Assembly: GCA_009908725.1 (NCBI GenBank)
Contig: JAAAOT010000265.1
Location: forward strand, 1 to 32,005
Reading direction: 5' to 3'
DNA from: Bacteroidota bacterium
GTDB taxonomy: Bacteria > Bacteroidota > Rhodothermia > Rhodothermales > Salinibacteraceae
DNA: 32,005 nucleotides
Positions 1-7,411 of the stretch are shown here, piece by piece; position 1 is the first letter of the stretch; every line of letters begins with the position of its first letter. Both the position numbers and the translations under genes were made by a program. The notes below the pieces were generated by a model. It was not told where the DNA came from, ran no database searches, and saw nothing but the letters and a program-made list of their open reading frames with translations.

Positions 1-1400
1 AGCTTGACAAGGACCTCTGGACGGAGAACGATGACGGGGAATATGTCGCGCTGATGGAGGCGCTGTCTGAGAAGGACGAGGCCAAGAAGATCGAGCGCCG
101 CATTCGCGACCTGCACGTGCGTGAAGGCCTCACCTACGGTGACTTCGCCGTTCTGTATCGCACGAACGCGCAGAGCCGGCCGATCGAGGAGGCACTGAGG
201 AAGGAGAACATCCCCTATCAGGTCATCGGTGGAACGCCGTTTTACCAGCGGAAAGAGATCAAGGATGCGCTGGCTTACCTGCGGCTTGTCGTCAACCCGA
301 ACGACACCGCCAACATCCAGCGCGTGATCAACTACCCGACGCGCGGTATCGGCAAGAAGACCCAGGAGCGCCTGCAGAATTTTGCCAACAAGCATGGATT
401 TACGCTGTGGCAGGCGATCGAGCGCGTGGAGGACATCGACACGCTGTCTACGCGGGCGAAGAACGCAGTAGAGTCGTTCCGCTTCCTGATCGCGAAGTAT
501 GCCTCGAAGGCCGAGAGCATGCCGGCGGACGAGCTGGCGCAGGAGATCATCCGAGACGCCGGGCTCCTCAGCGAACTGCGCAAAGACCACACGCGCGAGA
601 ATCTGATGCGCTGGGAGAACGTGCAGGACCTCGTCAGCGGCATCGCCGACTTCGTGGCCTCAAGTGACGATCCCTCCCTCAACATCTTCCTGCAGGAAAT
701 CGCCCTGATGACGAGCCAGGACGAAGAGGAGGATACCGACCAGGTGACACTCATGACGTTGCACGCGTCGAAAGGACTGGAATTCCCGGTCGTATTCGTG
801 GCGGGAATGGAGGAGGGGCTCTTCCCGCTGGAGATGGCTGCCAAGGAGAAGCAGGATCTGGAAGAGGAACGCCGCCTGTTCTACGTTGGCGCGACGCGGG
901 CGGAGGAGTACCTCTTTCTGAGCTGGGCACGCAGCCGGTACCGGTACGGCGATCGGGAGACGAAGCCGCGAAGCCGGTTCCTGGATGAAATCGATTCCGA
1001 CGTCGTGCGCACGGGCGGCGGGGGAGAGCTCGAGCAGAAGAAGAACCGATTCTCGTCGAGTGGCGATGGTGACACGTCAACGTCGCAGTATGACGGCGTC
1101 GACCCGCACTACTACCGTCAGAATCTGCGCGACGGCTCGTCATCCTCCGGCTCTAGTGGCAAAAAGCGGAAACTGAAGCGGATCGAGCAGTCGTCGTCGG
1201 ACGGGCGCCGTGTGGTGTACGATGAGGGGCAGGGAGAAATCGTCCCCGGCGTCCGCGTCGAGCACTCGAAGTTCGGGGAGGGCAAAGTGCAGGATGTGGA
1301 GGGGAAAGGGGACAAGGCGACGGCCGTCGTGTTCTTCGGCTCCGGGATCGGGAATAAGAAGCTGAAACTGAAGTACGCGCGGCTGCGCATTATCGGATAA
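1..1400 (+). CDS. pcrA: UvrD/PcrA-type superfamily 1 DNA helicase, 3' part (5' end outside window)
   Basis: An ATP-dependent 3'-5' DNA helicase for nucleotide excision and mismatch repair and for clearing replication obstacles. The frame is open from the first bases of the window, so the Walker A half lies upstream. Visible are the 2A/2B region with FAVLYRTNAQSR (near 144-179) and the YPTRGIGKKT helix-hairpin stretch, motif V (TLMTLHASKGLEFP, about 744-788) and motif VI (YVGATRAEEYLFLSWARSR, about 882-940) with its arginine finger. A low-complexity Ser/Gly/Lys linker (about 1020-1190) leads to a C-terminal Tudor-like module from about 1236 (VEHSKFGEGKV...), typical of PcrA/UvrD and used in RNA polymerase contact. 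The stop is TAA at 1398-1400. PcrA and UvrD cannot be told apart from this fragment alone; the C-terminal module favours the PcrA naming. Confidence 0.95.
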   Translation, partial: LDKDLWTENDDGEYVALMEALSEKDEAKKIERRIRDLHVREGLTYGDFAVLYRTNAQSRPIEEALRKENIPYQVIGGTPFYQRKEIKDALAYLRLVVNPNDTANIQRVINYPTRGIGKKTQERLQNFANKHGFTLWQAIERVEDIDTLSTRAKNAVESFRFLIAKYASKAESMPADELAQEIIRDAGLLSELRKDHTRENLMRWENVQDLVSGIADFVASSDDPSLNIFLQEIALMTSQDEEEDTDQVTLMTLHASKGLEFPVVFVAGMEEGLFPLEMAAKEKQDLEEERRLFYVGATRAEEYLFLSWARSRYRYGDRETKPRSRFLDEIDSDVVRTGGGGELEQKKNRFSSSGDGDTSTSQYDGVDPHYYRQNLRDGSSSSGSSGKKRKLKRIEQSSSDGRRVVYDEGQGEIVPGVRVEHSKFGEGKVQDVEGKGDKATAVVFFGSGIGNKKLKLKYARLRIIG

Positions 1401-1585
1401 GGTCGTTCCGGCGGGCACAACGGACTCCGGGAGGGATTGCGCCGAAAGCTCGGTTGGCCTGCTCCGTACCGGGTCCGGCGACAGCGAGCCCTCTCGTATT
1501 CTTGGTGTCGCGATGCTCCGTACCGGCTCCCGCCGCTGCGGAGTCTTTCGCGTCCAGTGACCATCCGACCGATGCCCGTACCGTC

Positions 1586-2185
1586 ATGTCCACCTCGCTA
1601 CAGCCCGCCTTTCGCGTTCTCGCGGCATTCGCGATTGCCCTCTCTCTCGTCGTTCTTCCCGCCTGGGGCCAGTCCGGGTCCGATACCGGCGGAAGTGGGA
1701 GTGACGTGTCCGGAAGCGATGTAGCGGGAGCCCTGTCCCAGTCGTCTCGACTGTCGCAGGCGTCGTTCGCCTCGGCCGCGGTGCAGCAGCGCGTAAATGC
1801 CGTCGCCGCATCGCTCGTGCAGCAGCTTAAAACCGGTTCGTTCCTGACGGCGTCGGCGTCCGTGAACGTTGCACCGACGACTGCCGCGCCGGCACTCCGC
1901 AACCTTCTGCTTCAGCCGAACCCGGGACCGGATGTGACGGCCACCGTGGCGACCGAACTTGAGGCGCACGGCGTTTCGGAAGCCGACGCGACGGGTCTGG
2001 CATCGGCGATGGCCGGGCTACTCGCCGGTCAAACGGTCGAAGCACCAGACCTGATGATGGCTGTGACGGCCTTCAACGATCTCGTGGAGGTCGCACCGGC
2101 CTCCTTTCTGCTCGACCCGCCGGACGCATTTGTCGTCTTCCGCGACGTACTGGCTGCTCTCCTCGAGGCGACCGCGACCCCGTAA
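1586..2185 (+). CDS. Secreted hypothetical protein
   Basis: Unrecognised exported protein of 199 residues. I start it at the ATG at 1586 because it is followed directly by a signal peptide (basic-polar start, then VLAAFAIALSLVVLPAWGQ with an AWG-Q type cleavage site); the frame stays open upstream to 1454, but that stretch is low-quality protein. The mature part begins with a Gly/Ser/Asp-rich linker, followed by Ala/Val/Ser-rich, probably helical sequence with no cysteines and no motif I can name. It sits 185 nt after the helicase gene and 75 nt before another exported protein on the same strand, so the two may be co-transcribed. It may be a periplasmic or surface-associated protein; its function cannot be inferred from the sequence. 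Confidence 0.7.
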   Translation: MSTSLQPAFRVLAAFAIALSLVVLPAWGQSGSDTGGSGSDVSGSDVAGALSQSSRLSQASFASAAVQQRVNAVAASLVQQLKTGSFLTASASVNVAPTTAAPALRNLLLQPNPGPDVTATVATELEAHGVSEADATGLASAMAGLLAGQTVEAPDLMMAVTAFNDLVEVAPASFLLDPPDAFVVFRDVLAALLEATATP

Positions 2186-2260
2186 ATCGACGGTGGACCC
2201 GTCCGCGACCGGAGGCATCGGTCGTCTCGTTTTTCTCTCCCCGCTTCCCGCCTCGTCCGG

Positions 2261-3166
2261 ATGCGCTATCTCCTCGTATGCCTCATCGCGGCCGTTACGT
2301 GCGTGCCGTCACCCGGCATGGCCCAGAACGCGAAATATTCGCGCGACGCGGATGCTCCCGCCCATGCCGAGCCGCGGGATACCGTGGAGGCGCTCCGCGA
2401 GGTCTACCGGCTCCCGTCCCCGGGCGGACAGAAGGGCATCACGCTTCCTGCTCCCATCGCCGTGCTTCCGGGCACGACGATCAACACGCCGACCGCCTAC
2501 GGTGCTCGGTGGGGACAGGTGTATGCCGGCGCGTCCGTGCAGGACCGGATCCGCTACGCGTCGTGGACCGACGGTGTGGTCACGATGGGGGCCGGACTCG
2601 GAGATCCGTCTCGATGGATCGGAGTAGACGTGACGCTCAACATCCTGGATACATACACCGATTTCGCGCAGGATCGCGCCGTCAGCCTCAAGCTTCACCG
2701 GCACCTGCCTGCGTCGTCGGCGATTGCCGTCGGGTGGGAAAACATCTGGCATACCGATGGGACGGACGGCGGCAGCAGCCCGTATGCTGTCGTGAGCACA
2801 TCGACTCGGCTGCACGGGGGCGGGCCGTGGACGCCCTTCGGCGTCCTGGTAGCCAGCCTGGGTGTTGGAGGGGATCGGTTTCAGGACGAACGTGCGTTTC
2901 TGCGAAGAGAGAACGGCGCCGGCCTATTCGGAAGTCTCGCCCTTCAGGTCGTACGGCCCGTCCACGCCATCGCGAACTGGACGGGGCAGGACCTCAGCCT
3001 CGGCCTATCGATCACTCCGGTCCCACGGTTTCCCGTCGTGATTACGCCCGCCCTGATGGACGTGACGGGACGGGCCGGAGACGGAGTCCGCTTTTCCGCG
3101 AGTGTAGCCATCATCTACGATGCCGTGGACCGTTCCTCGGCGCAACGCACTACGCGGTCGCGGTGA
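2261..3166 (+). CDS. Exported hypothetical protein, probable outer-membrane beta-barrel
   Basis: A 301-residue protein with a signal peptide (MRYLLVCLIAAVTCVPSPGMAQ, cleavage after AQ-like site near residue 22). The mature part alternates hydrophobic and polar residues in short strands rich in Gly, aromatic residues and Thr/Ser (for example WIGVDVTLNILD, PFGVLVASLGVGGDRF, NWTGQDLSLGLSI, RFPVVITPALMDVTG), and ends in strand-like sequence followed by a short basic tail. This pattern fits a porin-like or surface barrel of the kind annotated as conserved hypothetical in several phyla; the NWTGQDL..G and PALMDVTGRAGDG segments look like the most conserved part. The last 17 nt overlap the convergent crcB gene. 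Barrel prediction is inference; no substrate can be named. Confidence 0.75.
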   Translation: MRYLLVCLIAAVTCVPSPGMAQNAKYSRDADAPAHAEPRDTVEALREVYRLPSPGGQKGITLPAPIAVLPGTTINTPTAYGARWGQVYAGASVQDRIRYASWTDGVVTMGAGLGDPSRWIGVDVTLNILDTYTDFAQDRAVSLKLHRHLPASSAIAVGWENIWHTDGTDGGSSPYAVVSTSTRLHGGGPWTPFGVLVASLGVGGDRFQDERAFLRRENGAGLFGSLALQVVRPVHAIANWTGQDLSLGLSITPVPRFPVVITPALMDVTGRAGDGVRFSASVAIIYDAVDRSSAQRTTRSR

Positions 3167-3677
3167 GCGTCTCCAGGATCCACCGGCCGGCATGCATGCC
3201 GACGGCCACGAGAAAGAGTCCGGCCAGCGTGCTGCCGGCGATGTTGGCGAGGCCGGCCGTGACGTTCCCGCGATTCATCAGCTGCAGGCTCTCCAGTGCG
3301 TAGGTGCTGAAGGTCGTGAAGGCACCGATCATGCCGGTGAAGAGAAAGACGCCGAGTCCCGGCGGGAATGACACCCGCTCGGAGACCGCCCACAGTGCCC
3401 CGATCATGAAGCAGCCTGCGAGATTGGCGGCAAGGGTACCCCAGGGGAAGGACGGAGCAACGAACCGGTAGACAAGGGCCGAGACGCCGTGACGCATGAG
3501 AGCGCCGATGGCGCCGCCGGCGGCGATAAAGAGAAGTGAGCGCACGAACGAGAGAATCCAATCGGAAGGAGGCGGAGGGTCGAGATGAACAGGGAGTGGC
3601 AGCCCCGACCGCCTGCCTTTACTCAATCGTCGCTCGAGTTGCTCCAACGACAGCCATCGTTGCGACATCCTGCGCAT
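3150..3677 (-). CDS. crcB: CrcB/Fluc family fluoride ion channel
   Basis: Dual-topology inner-membrane fluoride exporter that protects against cytoplasmic fluoride. Four hydrophobic segments are seen, with the family signatures GGAIGALMRHG in TM1, PWGTLAANLAGCFMIG in TM2 (pore Asn), and TGMIGAFTTFSTYALES in TM3 (Phe box and the central sodium-site region). Fluc proteins are usually about 125-130 residues. The ATG at 3677 gives 175 residues with a Pro-rich, non-conserved N-terminal extension that overlaps the upstream gene by 59 nt; a GTG at 3545 would give 131 residues starting just before TM1 and fits the family better. I report the long form because GGAGG precedes the ATG, although at 15 nt. 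Only one copy is present, so it would form a homodimer. No fluoride riboswitch is visible upstream. Confidence 0.9.
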   Translation of the reverse strand: MRRMSQRWLSLEQLERRLSKGRRSGLPLPVHLDPPPPSDWILSFVRSLLFIAAGGAIGALMRHGVSALVYRFVAPSFPWGTLAANLAGCFMIGALWAVSERVSFPPGLGVFLFTGMIGAFTTFSTYALESLQLMNRGNVTAGLANIAGSTLAGLFLVAVGMHAGRWILETLTATA

Positions 3678-4365
3678 AGACGATCACCCGGGCCTCCGAC
3701 AGGTTCAGTGCCTGCGGGACGTCCAGCCGCACCGCCATCTCTTCGTCTAGAGGTACGGTGGCGAACGATCGAACCTGATTGCGGTGCTCGCCGGACGCCG
3801 AACCGGGTGCGTCCGCGACCAGCGCCACGTTCAGTCTGGCGTCGGCATGCGTTCCCGTTGCGCCGACATTGACGAGGATGGAGCGATCGGACCGAAGCGT
3901 GGCACGCGCGTCTAGCTGTACGGGCGCCTGCTGGCGGAGGACCGCCCCGATGCTGCGCCGGGCGCGGTAGTCGTCCGAGCCGACGAAGGCGTGGGTCCCG
4001 TTGACCACCATTTGCGGTGTGTAAACGTGATCGCCGAGGTGCCGGGCATAGGCTCGCTGTCGCTCGACGAAGCCACGCTGCACCTCTCGATGCGCTGGGT
4101 CAGACGCCTGCTCGTAGTCGACGTGAAAGTCGAGCGCATAGACGGCGCGATCGTGCTTCTTCGCCTCGTCCAGAAGGTGTCCGACGAGAGAGTCGGCCGG
4201 CGTGCAGGGCAGGCACGACTCGGATGAGAACAGTTCTACGACGGCGACCGCCGAACTCTCGACGGCGTTTGCTTCCGGAGGGGCGGGACGGGTGGCAAGA
4301 ACGAGAAGGCCACAGAGGAGAAGAAATCCCACCACGGAGGCGGGAAGGACGTGATCGCGGAGCAT
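3619..4365 (-). CDS. DUF1223 family thioredoxin-fold membrane-anchored protein
   Basis: A 248-residue protein with one N-terminal membrane or signal segment (about residues 8-26, VVGFLLLCGLLVLAT). The DUF1223 signatures follow: VVELFSSESCLPCTPAD with a C-L-P-C pair at residues 51-54, ALDFHVDYEQ, FVERQRAYARHLG and VYTPQMVVNGTHAFVGSD with a cis-proline-like position near 117. This is a thioredoxin-like family whose precise role is not established; a periplasmic redox function is inferred from the CxxC pair and the anchor. The C-terminal third (about 150-248) is a beta-rich domain with no catalytic motif I recognise. The gene overlaps the start of the longer crcB form on the same strand, suggesting co-transcription. 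The start is the only Met placed directly before the membrane segment. Confidence 0.88.
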   Translation of the reverse strand: MLRDHVLPASVVGFLLLCGLLVLATRPAPPEANAVESSAVAVVELFSSESCLPCTPADSLVGHLLDEAKKHDRAVYALDFHVDYEQASDPAHREVQRGFVERQRAYARHLGDHVYTPQMVVNGTHAFVGSDDYRARRSIGAVLRQQAPVQLDARATLRSDRSILVNVGATGTHADARLNVALVADAPGSASGEHRNQVRSFATVPLDEEMAVRLDVPQALNLSEARVIVYAQDVATMAVVGATRATIE

Positions 4366-4633
4366 GGGTCAGCACCCGTGCGAACTGGAAGAGTGTGGTG
4401 CCGCCTGGCAACGCGCCGGGGGAAGACTCACCGTTCACCAAAGCGGATCATGGACGGTTTGCCCATGAATACCGTCAGGTGGTCGGAATGTCAAGAAATA
4501 ACGAAGCGCAAACCGGGTTATCCGCCGCTTTCAGGTCACGAATATGTGATTACGATCGATCGGGCCTCGATTTAACGTTGTGTAAGGGAACTGAAGCACG
4601 CAGTACGGTCGACAGCAGGCCTCCCTTGCCGCC

Positions 4634-5041
4634 TTATTCGTCTCCTTCGATGCGCAATGTCGCATGCCCGGGGCGATCGTCAAGGTAGTCGCGCATGGCG
4701 GTGACGAACGTCCGTCCGACCTGCTGTCGTTCGTCCGGAGCGAGCTGATGCTCGGCGTCTGGTGCATCCACCAGCATCAATTCGAGCTGGTAGGGTTGCT
4801 CGGGATCGGTGGCGGAGAAAGCCATGTCGACGTAGCGAGGCTGCCCACCGCGCTGCCGGCGGAGAATACACGCGTCGGCCCCTTTCTCGGAGGCGTAGTG
4901 CTGGGACTCGTCCTCCAGATAGTGCCATCCGGGAGTGGCATCGGCGAAGTCTTCCAGCAGCTCCAGGGGCGTCGCCTTGGCGGTGTCGGCGGGCGTCAGG
5001 GCGATGCGCAGAATGGTGTCCATCGGGAGACCTGTTGTCAA
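4634..5041 (-). CDS. Hypothetical protein, small and acidic
   Basis: Unrecognised protein of 135 residues (or 129 if started at the second Met, 5023). It is soluble, acidic and has no signal peptide or membrane segment. Its composition (TPLELLEDFADATPGWHYLE, PYQLELMLVDAPD, RQQVGRTFVTAMRDYLDD) looks like a real alpha/beta protein rather than a chance frame, and there is no better candidate on the other strand. It lies 268 nt from DUF1223 downstream on the same strand and is divergent from the blaI gene, sharing a 235-nt upstream region with it. That region contains the BlaI-type operators, but they overlap the blaI promoter, so control of this gene by BlaI is only possible, not shown. Confidence 0.65.
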   Translation of the reverse strand: MTTGLPMDTILRIALTPADTAKATPLELLEDFADATPGWHYLEDESQHYASEKGADACILRRQRGGQPRYVDMAFSATDPEQPYQLELMLVDAPDAEHQLAPDERQQVGRTFVTAMRDYLDDRPGHATLRIEGDE

Positions 5042-5211
5042 AGTGGATCGATTGGGAGCGTGGGGGCAGCCGGGATGCGGGCGGCCGCCCGAACCATCGT
5101 ATAACGTGGCACTGCAGATAGATCAATGCAAGCGACGGGATAGAGCCGGCGTCGCACACGGTCGCTCATCGGGGGGATGAGTGCCGCGTTTCGGAAAAAT
5201 CACGCGACCTC

Positions 5212-5240
5212 TTGACATACGAAGGCATTCGTAGTATCAT
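5212..5240 (+). promoter_or_regulatory. Sigma-70-like promoter of the blaI-M56 operon
   Basis: A perfect TTGACA (-35) at 5212-5217 is followed after exactly 17 nt by TATCAT (-10) at 5235-5240, placing a start of transcription near 5247, about 30 nt before the blaI ATG at 5277. This is the clearest promoter in the window. It is overlapped by two palindromes likely to be repressor sites. Confidence 0.75.
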
Positions 5241-5255
5241 ACGAAAGCCATCGTA
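5218..5255. promoter_or_regulatory. Two tandem BlaI/MecI-type operator palindromes
   Basis: The first site, TACGAAGGCATTCGTA (5218-5233), has 6-bp arms (TACGAA/TTCGTA) and fills the spacer between -35 and -10. The second, TACGAAAGCCATCGTA (5240-5255), has 5-bp arms and covers the end of the -10 and the probable start site. Their starts are 22 bp apart, about two helical turns, so dimers would bind the same face. BlaI/MecI repressors bind short palindromes of the TAC(A/G)..(T/C)GTA kind and repress their own operon; assignment of these sites to the adjacent BlaI protein is inference from position and symmetry. Confidence 0.7.
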
Positions 5256-5276
5256 CTTCCCACATCCTCTGCTCCG

Positions 5277-5678
5277 ATGTCCGACCCAGACGCTCCTCTT
5301 CCCACCGATGCCGAGTTGTCGATCCTGCGTGTGCTCTGGCGTGAGGGACCGTCGACGGTTCGTGAAGTCCTCGCCCACATTGACGATGCCGGCTACACCA
5401 CCGTTCTCAAGCAACTCCAGATCATGCGCGACAAGGGACTGGTGACGCGCGACGAATCGAGTCGTGCACACGTGTACGCTGCGGCCGTGCAGGCGGCGTC
5501 GACCGAAAAGCGGCTCGTCGATGATTTGCTGGACCGCGCCTTCGGGGGATCCGCTCGTCGCCTGGTCGCGCATGCTATCGCGGGTGATAGCGTGTCCGAC
5601 GAGGAAATCGGGGCCATTCGCGACCTCCTGGACTCCGTTCAATCCGACGACTCTGACGATGGACCCGATGACTCCTGA
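5277..5678 (+). CDS. blaI: BlaI/MecI/CopY family winged-helix transcriptional repressor
   Basis: A 133-residue repressor. The first 75 residues are the winged helix-turn-helix: LPTDAELSILRVLWREGPSTVREV, then GYTTVLKQLQIMRDKGLVTRD, then the wing SRAHVYAAAV. Residues 76-120 (STEKRLVDDLLDRAFGGSARRLVAHAI) are the helical dimerisation part, where family members carry a site cut in response to the M56 sensor. It acts in the cytoplasm, binding its own operators and releasing them when the sensor is activated. The ATG at 5277 is 22 nt past the second operator. The end overlaps the M56 gene by up to 20 nt, the usual blaI-blaR arrangement. Outside staphylococci such pairs often control functions other than beta-lactamase; no beta-lactamase gene is in this window. 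Confidence 0.93.
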   Translation: MSDPDAPLPTDAELSILRVLWREGPSTVREVLAHIDDAGYTTVLKQLQIMRDKGLVTRDESSRAHVYAAAVQAASTEKRLVDDLLDRAFGGSARRLVAHAIAGDSVSDEEIGAIRDLLDSVQSDDSDDGPDDS

Positions 5679-6714
5679 TCCGATGTATCTCGACTCCTTT
5701 TCTCTGTACCCGTTCTGGCTAGATGTATCCGCGGTGGTGGGTGACTGGCTGCTTGCCGCCCTCTGGCAGGGGGCGATTGTGGCCGCGGTGGCGGTACTCC
5801 TGCTCGCGCTTCTGCAACAGGCGGGACCGGTCTGGCGGTACTCCCTTTCCGTAACGGCCCTCCTGGCTCTGCTGCTGGTGCCGCTGCTCTCATCGGTGGG
5901 CGGAGCGGCGGAGGAGCCGACGGCCCCTCCCGAACCCGAGGCGGTTTCTTCCATGCCTGCGCCTATCCCAGTGCCTCCCGCCGCTCCAGCCATGCCGGAG
6001 GTACCGAGAGCATCCGCTCCGGCGCCGGAAGCGGACGTAGAGGCGAGCAATGGCCTTCTTCCCGCGTTGGCATCCGCTCTGCCGGGTCAACAGCTGTCCG
6101 AGTGGCGCGGTGCAATCGAGCGCGTCTCACCGGTGTGGGTCGGGTTCTGGCTCCTGGGTGTATCAGTGCTCGCGCTCCGGCTGCTCGGAGGAATCTGGTG
6201 GATCCGACGCCTGCGGACCTCATCTCGACCGCCCGACCGCGAGGCGGCTGGAGTCGTCCGTCGTGCACGAAATCGAGCCGGAGGCGCACGCTCCGTACAG
6301 GTCCGATGCTCGCCCCGCATCGATACGCCGATCCTGTGCGGGTGGTGGCGACCGATGGTGATCCTACCCGCATCGCTCTGCAGCGAATGCCCGGACGATG
6401 AGCTCGAAGTATTGCTCGTGCACGAATTATCGCATGTCCGACGGCACGACGTGATGGTCGGCTGGATTCAGGCGGTGGCGGAGACGCTCCTGTTCTTTCA
6501 CCCGGGCGTCTGGTGGCTGACGCAGCAGATCCGCCGTGAGCGGGAGCACGTGGTTGATGATCACGTCGTGGATGCTGGCGTGGCGCCGGTTACCTACGCG
6601 GAGGCGCTTACCCGTGTGGCAGAGCAGGCGGCGTCCGTTCGGCCGGCACGGGGCATCGCGCTGATGCCCCTGACAGTGGCGGGGCCCTGCTCCAGCGGAT
6701 TCGCCGCCTGGTGA
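5659..6714 (+). CDS. M56 (BlaR1/MecR1-like) membrane metallopeptidase, N-terminal part before a frameshift
   Basis: Sensor-protease partner of BlaI. From the ATG at 5659 (5668 and 5683 are alternatives; the first two overlap blaI) it has membrane segments near residues 27-53 and 62-80, a long Pro/Ala-rich loop (85-128), a third segment near 158-178, then the peptidase core: IDTPILCGWWRPMVILPASL, the zinc motif HELSHVRRHD at 255-264, and ERE..VDDHVVD near 295-304, which supplies the third zinc ligand. Family members continue directly into an (L/A)GG.LLRRIRRL segment and a fourth membrane helix. Here the frame instead runs out after GIALMPLTVAG into a short foreign tail and stops at 6714, while the expected continuation is found one base back, in the frame of the next entry. 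The peptidase core itself looks intact. Confidence 0.85.
   Translation: MDPMTPDPMYLDSFSLYPFWLDVSAVVGDWLLAALWQGAIVAAVAVLLLALLQQAGPVWRYSLSVTALLALLLVPLLSSVGGAAEEPTAPPEPEAVSSMPAPIPVPPAAPAMPEVPRASAPAPEADVEASNGLLPALASALPGQQLSEWRGAIERVSPVWVGFWLLGVSVLALRLLGGIWWIRRLRTSSRPPDREAAGVVRRARNRAGGARSVQVRCSPRIDTPILCGWWRPMVILPASLCSECPDDELEVLLVHELSHVRRHDVMVGWIQAVAETLLFFHPGVWWLTQQIRREREHVVDDHVVDAGVAPVTYAEALTRVAEQAASVRPARGIALMPLTVAGPCSSGFAAW
6681..6714 (+). other. Frameshift junction in the M56 gene (probable loss of one G)
   Basis: At 6681-6684 a GGGG run occurs where one further G would keep the reading frame: reading GCG GGG then GCC CTG CTC CAG CGG gives AGALLQRIRRLV, the conserved M56 continuation. As sequenced, the upstream frame ends in TGA (6712-6714) and the downstream frame offers a GTG at 6711, a GTGA overlap that could allow coupled re-initiation. 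The GGGGCCC context is not an in-phase X XXY YYZ slippery heptamer, so a true mutation or a homopolymer sequencing error is more likely than programmed shifting. Confidence 0.75.
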
Positions 6715-7397
6715 CCGGGCATCGACACGACCCCGTTCCCCGGACAACGCTCATCGCTGCGATCCTGACGGTGCTCGTCGTGCCGCTCTTCGCTGCAGCC
6801 TGTTCGTCCAACGGGGCCGCCGCCGACCGGCAGGTGGAGCAGGACGTCGAAACGCGAACGATCGTCATCCCGCACGGCGACGGGGATACATTGCGCTCGG
6901 GGACCGATATTCGCGACTCCATCATCGTACGAAATGGGTCGACCGGTCGCGTCGAGCGCCTTGTGATCCGCCAGGATACAACGTGGCCCGCGGAGATCGA
7001 TTCCCTCCTGCAGAAGGCTTTCCGGTTCGATGGGGATAGCCTGGCGTTTCGGTTTGACGGAAACATCGTTGACCCGGCTCGTTTTGCGGAACGTCTCCGA
7101 CGGTCGATGACCCTTCCGAACATCGACAGCCTGCTCGCCGCTCACTCCATCGACGGGGACAGTCTTCGCTCGTTTTCCTACTCCTTCAGCGATTCGATCG
7201 GCCCGGGGTCCGCGATGATCTTCCGCCTGCGGCAGTTCGGCGATTCGTTCGCGGCCGGCGAGATAGAGCGTCAGTCGGACCTCCTCCGTCGACAGGCAGA
7301 CCGACTCCGACAGCAGGCGGAAGAAATGGAGCGACGCGCCGACGAGATGGCACGTGAGCCTGGCGAGCGGGAAAACGAACCCGGCAATCCGGACTGA
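6711..7397 (+). CDS. C-terminal part of the frameshifted M56 protein (membrane helix plus charged periplasmic domain)
   Basis: This frame carries what should be the C-terminal part of the M56 protein. Before the GTG at 6711 it already encodes ALLQRIRRL, matching the family. From the GTG it gives 228 residues: a short basic stretch, one membrane helix at about residues 13-31 (TLIAAILTVLVVPLFAAAC), then a hydrophilic domain with repeated FDGDSL / IDSLL / DGDSLRSF words and a charged coiled-coil tail (about 185-215, RQADRLRQQAEEMERRADEM). The helix plus the acidic domain would be the sensor region outside the cytoplasm. Restored, the whole protein would be about 579 residues. If taken alone it could resemble a lipoprotein (AAAC), but the upstream homology in the same frame argues against that. 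It ends 14 nt before a convergent lipoprotein gene. Confidence 0.7.
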   Translation: MTGHRHDPVPRTTLIAAILTVLVVPLFAAACSSNGAAADRQVEQDVETRTIVIPHGDGDTLRSGTDIRDSIIVRNGSTGRVERLVIRQDTTWPAEIDSLLQKAFRFDGDSLAFRFDGNIVDPARFAERLRRSMTLPNIDSLLAAHSIDGDSLRSFSYSFSDSIGPGSAMIFRLRQFGDSFAAGEIERQSDLLRRQADRLRQQAEEMERRADEMAREPGERENEPGNPD

Positions 7398-7411
7398 CGG
7401 ATTCTCGGCCG

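Noticed and set aside
1390-1902. Minus-strand frame over the helicase end and the secreted protein start
   Set aside because: It is antisense to a good signal peptide and to the end of the helicase; the product is Ala/Arg-rich without features.
6675-6720. Programmed -1 ribosomal frameshifting in the M56 gene
   Set aside because: The heptamer GGGCCCT is not in the right phase relative to the upstream frame, and no stable stem follows at the proper distance; a simple indel is more likely.
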